In this document: positions 58,200 to 64,000 of the stretch, in pieces
Layout: every line of letters begins with the position of its first letter
Numbering within the stretch: the stretch's first letter is position 1
Assembly (NCBI GenBank): GCA_028023455.1
Contig: JAQFVV010012434.1
Location: 6,228,264 to 6,292,263, forward strand
Direction of reading: 5' to 3'
Source of the DNA: Epiperipatus broadwayi
Lineage: Eukaryota > Onychophora > Udeonychophora > Euonychophora > Peripatidae
DNA length: 64,000 nucleotides
Notes under the pieces: model-generated
Seen by the model: the letters and a program-made list of their open reading frames with translations, nothing else
The model's database searches: none
What the model was told of the DNA's origin: nothing
Position numbers and translations under genes: made by a program

Positions 58200-59724
58200 G
58201 ATGCACTGTGACTTCTATATGGAGTCAGGAATCTCTCTGCCACTATGCCCAGAGAAACCTGTTAGCCACTTTACCATTTCCATTTCCCTGCCCTAAATTT
58301 TCCCATATTCTTCTGTACCCTGCTCCATCTCATTTCCACAACATAATCTTTGTCAACTCCATAGCCTTTATATCTAAATCCCCTTCATCTGTTCCCAAAC
58401 CTAGCGTAAAAACCAAAAACTCACTTTCTGTATAATCACTTTGTTTATATTTATTCTTCCACGACTTCATTATTTGTATCCTTTCTGCTTTCAATTAACC
58501 AATGCCTAATATTTTCTATGCTTTCCTTATACATCTTGTAGATTAAATCACCCACATTTTTCCATTTATGTGTATATTCCTTTGGTGCTAAAGATCCTGT
58601 TCGAGCCTTAGAGTACTTTCCTTGCTATTATCATAAATTAATTCACACCCAATATTTTCTTTACTTCTATATATATTTAAACTCTTTTTACTCTCCATAC
58701 TAGTTTTCCATCTTTACAACTCCCTATTCTTTATTAATGCATCTATTCTTCTATCTCATTCCTTACAACTATAACACTCAATAATTCTCCTAACACAATC
58801 ATCCCACCTTTTGTATAAGTATACTGACATAAATTCTTCATTCAAATCTGCATACTGTACTATCTTTCTTACCCATCCTGTTGCTTGCCCTTTACTCATA
58901 ACCCAATTAAATACTATTTTGCCTATTTTCTTATTATCCATAAACTACAATCTACCAAACATTTTCATTTTGCTTTTTGCATCTTTCATATAAAAACTTG
59001 ATCATCCCATTTCTCCTTGAATTGCCTCTTTTGGCATCCACACATCTGCATCTAATGCATGTCTTCATACTTTTCTTTGTGCTATTTCTAAGCTATCTAA
59101 TACCCCTTTACTAACACATAATGCATCGTTACCTTATGTTAACCCTGCTACTGGCACTCCCTTCCATACAATTCTAGCTACATCATATTTATTATATGAA
59201 AACACTGTTAATTTCTTTATCAATCCCTTTCTATTCTTTGCTTCATTTATCAATTTTTTCTCCCTTTCATCCAAACAATTTCTTTGATTACGTAAGATGA
59301 TTCCCAAATAGTTATACCTATTCACCATCCTTATCTTTATATCCCCCAATACAAATTTCTTGTCTTCTCTTTCCCCAGTATTAATCATCATTACTTTTGA
59401 TTTTTCATCCCCATCTTTATCCACCCTTGCGCATGTCCTCAGCATAACTTCCGTATCTTCCCTTCTTTCTGTGCATAAGAAGACATCATCTGCAAATAAA
59501 ATTCCCAATAATGTATATATTCCCTTGCCACCTATTAATGGTATCTCTAACCCTGTTCCTAGTCATTTTATTGTTCTCTCCATTTCTCTCAAATAGAACA
59601 AAAACAAAATAAGTGACATAAGGCATCCTTGCCTTAGTCCCATCCCATTTTTGACTTTAACTGATTCTATATTTTCTAATTGATATTGTACCGGTCGGTT
59701 TTGTCTGTTCTTATAATAAGATCT
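58200..59724 (-). mobile_element. LINE family A, 3' half of the RT ORF
   Basis: On the - strand: LRSYYKNRQNRPVQ, then VKNGMGLRQGCLMSLILFLF (about 59640) is the GLRQGCPLSP motif. MGILFADDVFLCTERREDTE (59508 downward) is RT motif C with FADD. YNYLGIILRNQ is the YLG block. A degraded C-terminal region follows, with open pieces at 58756-58941 and 58300-58400. There are several frame breaks. It is the continuation of the segment at 62637-63200, separated from it by a 2.9 kb insertion. Confidence 0.78.
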
Positions 59725-62631
59725 AGCATCTAGGCAAAAGTACCTCGAGTCCAATCATATGCAAGATACATAAGTCAGGAACACTCATGAACTCTGCCCT
59801 ATTTGCCTATTTTCCAGGTCTACCAATTTATGAGCAACAATCCCAATGATATCGATCTAATTTTAATTCTCTCCGCCGGCATCGCATATTGGAGCTTAAT
59901 GATGGAATAACTTAGCATGAACTATAATTTGAAAGCAATTAAAGATCGTGACCTTTCATATTAATTATATATTAGCGGGAGATCATCTAGTCAATACGAG
60001 CATAAGTTATTAATTAAGATATTAATTTAACTAAAAGAAAACACAATGATTCTGAGATGTATAACATATATATTTAAGATTTATTATTTTAGCGAAACAT
60101 AAATAAATGCGTGTTATTATTTATTAATCATTGGCCTCATAAATATTATATGACATTTGATTGTAGAGAAATTACATTACATTATATTTATAAATTATGG
60201 AATTGGATTTTATAAATTATGTGGATTTATGGTTGCGGCTATGCCAATAATGGATAACTATAACAATGGATGAATGACTTAGCGCTATTAGGAAACATAC
60301 TTTTGAGGTACCATTTTACCCCCAGAAGGAACCAAAAACAAGCATTTAACCGATTTAGTTAACACTTATCATTTTAGGACAAAGCATTAAATTCATACAA
60401 AATACATTTTATTAATATTCAGTTTATGGAGTGATAAACATGTGTGGGACAGCTGGTGAATACATTTATAATAATGTCGTCACAAAGACACGCATTTTCA
60501 AATAGTGGGGATAGATTTGTTTAGCAAAATCACAACATTACGGCTTATGGATATTCATGGGTTTATTAGAAATATAACAGAAAGGCAGTGCGTGCATGAC
60601 GGCATCTTTACGTGATCCAGTCACGGATCCTAGTGGATGCTTCATAGAGTTCATTTGAGGAAAAGATCGATATAACTCTGCAGACGTTGGCAGGATCGGT
60701 TCATGAACGAATTTATTGGGCTGGATTTTCCAGAGCGATTCCCATATAAAGCACGCACTTACAAACAAATAAGTCTTCAGAGGGGTTAAGAGCCTGGTTC
60801 TTGGACTTTGAGATAAATAATGGGGTTTGACTTTTCGATACCTCCGGATAAAAGAAGCATGAATATATATAATATAAGAATGAGGGTGCCTATATTCACG
60901 CAATGCTTGGGATAACAAAGTATAGCTTTAAAGACTACTTAATTAATTAATGCCCATACATTATGGAACATCCTGCGTAATGGTATTATCTAATTGCTAA
61001 ACTGACATAGATTATTTAAATTAGTGAAATTATATAATTCTTAAGATATAAAGATTTCCCTTTACTTAACTTTATAACTTCCCACACCGTTTAATAAGTA
61101 CAAATTTCGGTTAATAAATGCCATTATTAAAATAAACATGTTTACATAAAAATGAATGGGGTGGTGGTAATGACTTGGATAATAAGTAGATTTTACTTAT
61201 ATAGAATACATTTACATTTATGATTAGCGCATTATTATTTAAAAAGAGAAAAAAAACATTTTTAGAAAAACAGATGTTGATCTGTTTTTCTACAACAACC
61301 TTAGAAGATAATAACTTTGTTTTCCCAACCTCGCAAGCATCTGCATAAGTCGTATAAGACTTGTTTTTAATTAAGCTAAGTTTAATCATGCTGTAAGTGG
61401 TGGGAAGAAAATAAAAGAAATCTATTACATGCTAGCGAGTTTGAGATGTTATTGGCATATTTAAAACAAATATATAATAATAGAATAAAAGATTATTGCC
61501 ACGCATGACATATTAATTTAAGGCTCAATGATAGTGGAAGTTAAGTTATATAGAGTTGTAATTAATTAGAAATACATAATCACAAATATTTTACATGAGA
61601 TTATATAGTAGAGCGTCAGGATTATTATTATTATAGAAGGCTGAGGTTAAGAGAGTCATATAGAGGCTAGAGTTCTTTTATCTTTTCATAGATAGTGGCG
61701 GTCCTTGATGCTTTTAATGTTCATTGGAGTTAACATACTAGATCTAGGTTTTGGAATCAGGCACAACATGTAGCATTTTATTTATTTAATCAATAGACAT
61801 TGGAAAGTTCATAGGTACGGGATCCGGAGCTTTTATCACAGGAACAAGCATGTTGGAACAGAGGGGAAGGTGAAATTTCCCCTACTCACTGCACATTGAA
61901 TTAAAATTAAAACCAGCGTGGATTAGGTTTACCATGGTTATTTTATGGTTGTCTCCTCCTTTTTGGATTCAAATCCAGCAATATTTATATCCTTTTTCTG
62001 ATGATGTAGTTAAGCACTTAGCTGCTGGACTTGAGGCAATTTAATCACTTAGCAGAGCTGAAATCTGCTGACTGGATATCTCTTTTAGTAAGTTTTTGGA
62101 AACAATGCAATCCTGTTACAAGTTTCTAGAACAATTGTTTTAAAATAAGTCTTATTGATTTTAAAACAATCTGAAGTGGATTAAATTTCCACTAATGGAT
62201 TTTTACTTTACTGTTACGAATTGTAACATCTTAATTATGACTAATAGGTTTTCCGGTTAATTGTTTTTAGTTGTGTTCGAGAAACTTCTTAAAAGAATTG
62301 CATCATTTTCTGACCGTTAAGATTAAATATATAACTAATAAATTACATATATAATTTTCAATATACATTAATAATATAACTTTATTTATAAGATTTATTA
62401 GCAATCTCCCCACGCTGAAAATATATATATATCCATTACGCATGCATACACATTAAAATAACATTAAATATTTATTTATTAAACTTATTTGCATTAAGAT
62501 ATATATCTATGTCAGTTATTTTAAATGGTTAAGCAGAGGAAAAATATGTATTAGTAAATATGTATACGTGCGTAAGGATGGGGTTTAAACATGGTTTGGT
62601 GGTAGGAGATTGTAAGTGGGCTGTGAAGCTC
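59725..62631 (-). mobile_element. 2.9 kb insertion splitting LINE A, related to the long-LTR gypsy
   Basis: The LINE reading frame is continuous on its two sides (EAVDLML | RSYYKNRQN), sharing GATCT (59720-59724 and 62632-62636) as a likely 5-bp duplication. Near its left end, - strand sequence about 59740-59870 matches the gag start of the older gypsy element at about 32620-32765 (AAATAGGGCAGA, TATCTTG.AT, GAGGTACTTT). The remainder looks LTR-like: non-coding, G+C-richer at 60500-60920, with a meaningless 126-codon ORF. The ends are not TG...CA, which is odd for a complete LTR element. Confidence 0.55.
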
Positions 62632-62636
62632 GATCT

Positions 62637-63200
62637 GAGCATCAGATCAACTGCTTCAATATGTATATTAATTATTTTCATATAATCTCTTAATAGTATT
62701 CACTAAAGTTCCATCTATTCCCAAATTTACTAAACTTATCTATAATAGATTTCTATTTACTCTACCATATGCTTTCTCTATATCTATGAAACCCATATAT
62801 AACTGTCTTTTTGTATTTCTACTCATATCTATTAGCTGTGTAACTACAAATAAACTATCTCCTATACACCTATCCAATCGAAAACTTCTTCATTTTTCCC
62901 ACTATTATTTTCTTCCATCCATTTTGCAACCCTTCCAGCCACCATATATGCAAAAACTTTGTATAACACTGACGTTATTTCTATTGGTCTATAATTGCTT
63001 AACTGTTTATGATTCTTACCCTTTACTTTAAATAGTAGCCTTACTCTTGTATTACTCCAACTACCCGGAAAATCTCTTCTGTACTATCTTATTAAAACAT
63101 GATAATAGTTTTAATTTTGCCCATGTCCTAAATTCATTACCATATCTGCTGCCCATCGACCCAAACCTCTTGCCTTTCCACTAATTTCGAGAAAAGTCAT
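62637..63200 (-). mobile_element. LINE family A, 5' part of the RT domain
   Basis: On the - strand: GKARGLGRWAADMV (like the pre-RT GKAPGLDGW motif), SNTRVRLLFKVKGKNHKQLS, NYRPIEITSVLYKVFAYMVA, then FIDIEKAYGRVNRN (motif A, about 62785-62800). Several frame changes. It ends at the GATCT where the 2.9 kb insertion begins. The junction with the next LINE at about 63200 is placed by motif content only. Confidence 0.7.
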
Positions 63201-64000
63201 AGATATCTTATTAATTGGATCAAATGCTTTAACCAAAACAATAACAGCTATATGTAAAGCATTTTTTTGTTCTTGGCACTTTTCTTGCATTTGCCTGACA
63301 ACAAAAGTTATATCTGTAGTGCAATTTGATTCCCTAAAACCACATTGAATCTCTGATAACAAATTATCTATAACTGGAAGTAATCTATTCATCAAAATTC
63401 TTGAAAGTACTTTTACTTTACTGGATAATAATGAAATTCCATGATAATTACCACAATCCTGTCTATTCCTTTTGTTTTTAATAATTGGAACAATAAAAGC
63501 ATTCTTAAGATTAGATGGCACAACTTTATGGAACCAGATATCCTAAAAAATTCAAATATTTTTGAAGCTAACAATCCCCACCATATTTTACAACTTCAGG
63601 TATTTCATGAGGATCTACTTTTCCATTTTTAAAATTACAAAGAGCTGTTTTGACTTTATTAAGCTGGATATCTAGATTAGTAGATAAAATGGGTATATCA
63701 TTATAAGTTGTCATATTTATTATTCAAAGATGATCAAAATACTCTTTCCACTTGTTCAAAATATCATTGTTATCATATTAAAGAGAGTGTCATTGCTGAA
63801 TTTATAAGGATGGTCATTCTGTTTTTCAGCTCAATATGTTACTTTTAATGCATCAAAAAAGATCTAGAATGACTAATGTCTGTATCTTCTTTACAGTTTT
63901 AATCTATCAATCATTTTTAGGCTTATCAGTCATTGAACTTTTATAATTTTGCCAAGTAGAGAATGTCATTTTTTTTTTAAATCAAATCAATAATAATCAC
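63200..64000 (-). mobile_element. Second non-LTR retrotransposon (LINE family B), RT start
   Basis: On the - strand, from the window edge inward: NDILNKWKEYFDHL (about 63770), KTALCNFKNGKVDPHEIPEV (like GKAPGxDGIPxE), then PSNLKNAFIVPIIKNKRNRQ (63521 downward). DCGNYHGISLLS and ILMNRLLPVID follow, with LSEIQCGFRES and VLVKAFDPINK (motif A, normally DLxKAFDxV). It then breaks off into LINE A. The NYRGISLLS and QCGFR signatures differ from family A (NYRPIEITSVLYKVF), so they are separate elements. The endonuclease would lie beyond 64000. Confidence 0.78.

Noticed and set aside
60538-60918. 126-codon - strand ORF
   Set aside because: Lies in an LTR-like insertion, has no recognisable motif, and is likely open by chance in a G+C-richer stretch.

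Overview
This is animal nuclear DNA: very A+T-rich (about three quarters by eye), with GT-AG introns, long introns full of transposable elements, and no bacterial features. The only host gene I can support is the orthologue of TBC1D5, a Rab GTPase-activating protein that works with retromer. It lies on the + strand. Seven internal exons fall between 15847 and 52413, all joining in consistent phase; the first and last exons lie outside the window. The species cannot be fixed from this sequence. An invertebrate with an A+T-rich, repeat-rich genome fits best.

Layout. 1-15846 (upstream flank or intron): the 3' end of a hAT transposon (1-1049), an LTR-like block (1380-2640), a decayed LINE (about 3.0-4.07 kb), a long foldback repeat (4675-5205), a tandem segmental duplication (6417-9263 and 9869-14753) and a second foldback (14790-15435). 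One copy of the duplication carries a small MITE. The other carries a 2.69 kb solo-LTR-like insertion, and its sister copy preserves the empty site.

15847-28039: TBC1D5 exons 1-4. Two introns are long and one is only 198 bp. They hold a decayed LINE, several hairpins, a pogo/Tigger-like element and an RTE fragment. 28040-47433 is one intron of about 19.4 kb. It holds a TIR element with an internal minisatellite, a nested palindrome with a 13-bp flanking duplication, a decayed Ty3/gypsy element with a long LTR, further foldbacks, an RTE LINE and a Penelope-like GIY-YIG fragment. Exons 5-7 (47434-52413) complete the visible gene.

52414-64000 is probably the next intron. It contains a nearly complete gypsy element on the - strand (52993-57486). 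Its two 199-bp LTRs match base for base by eye, it has a 5-bp target duplication, a Ser-tRNA-type primer site and a polypurine tract. Despite this apparent youth its reading frames carry two TGA stops and two frameshifts. Beyond it two different non-LTR elements lie head to tail on the - strand, and one is split by a 2.9 kb insertion related to the older gypsy element.

The retroelement genes work only for their own copying. The host gene's product would inactivate Rab7 on late endosomes and autophagosomes. I found no convincing new multi-gene system. The most unusual items are the TIR/minisatellite element, the nested palindrome, the dated insertion pairs and the split LINE. All boundaries and identities were read by eye.
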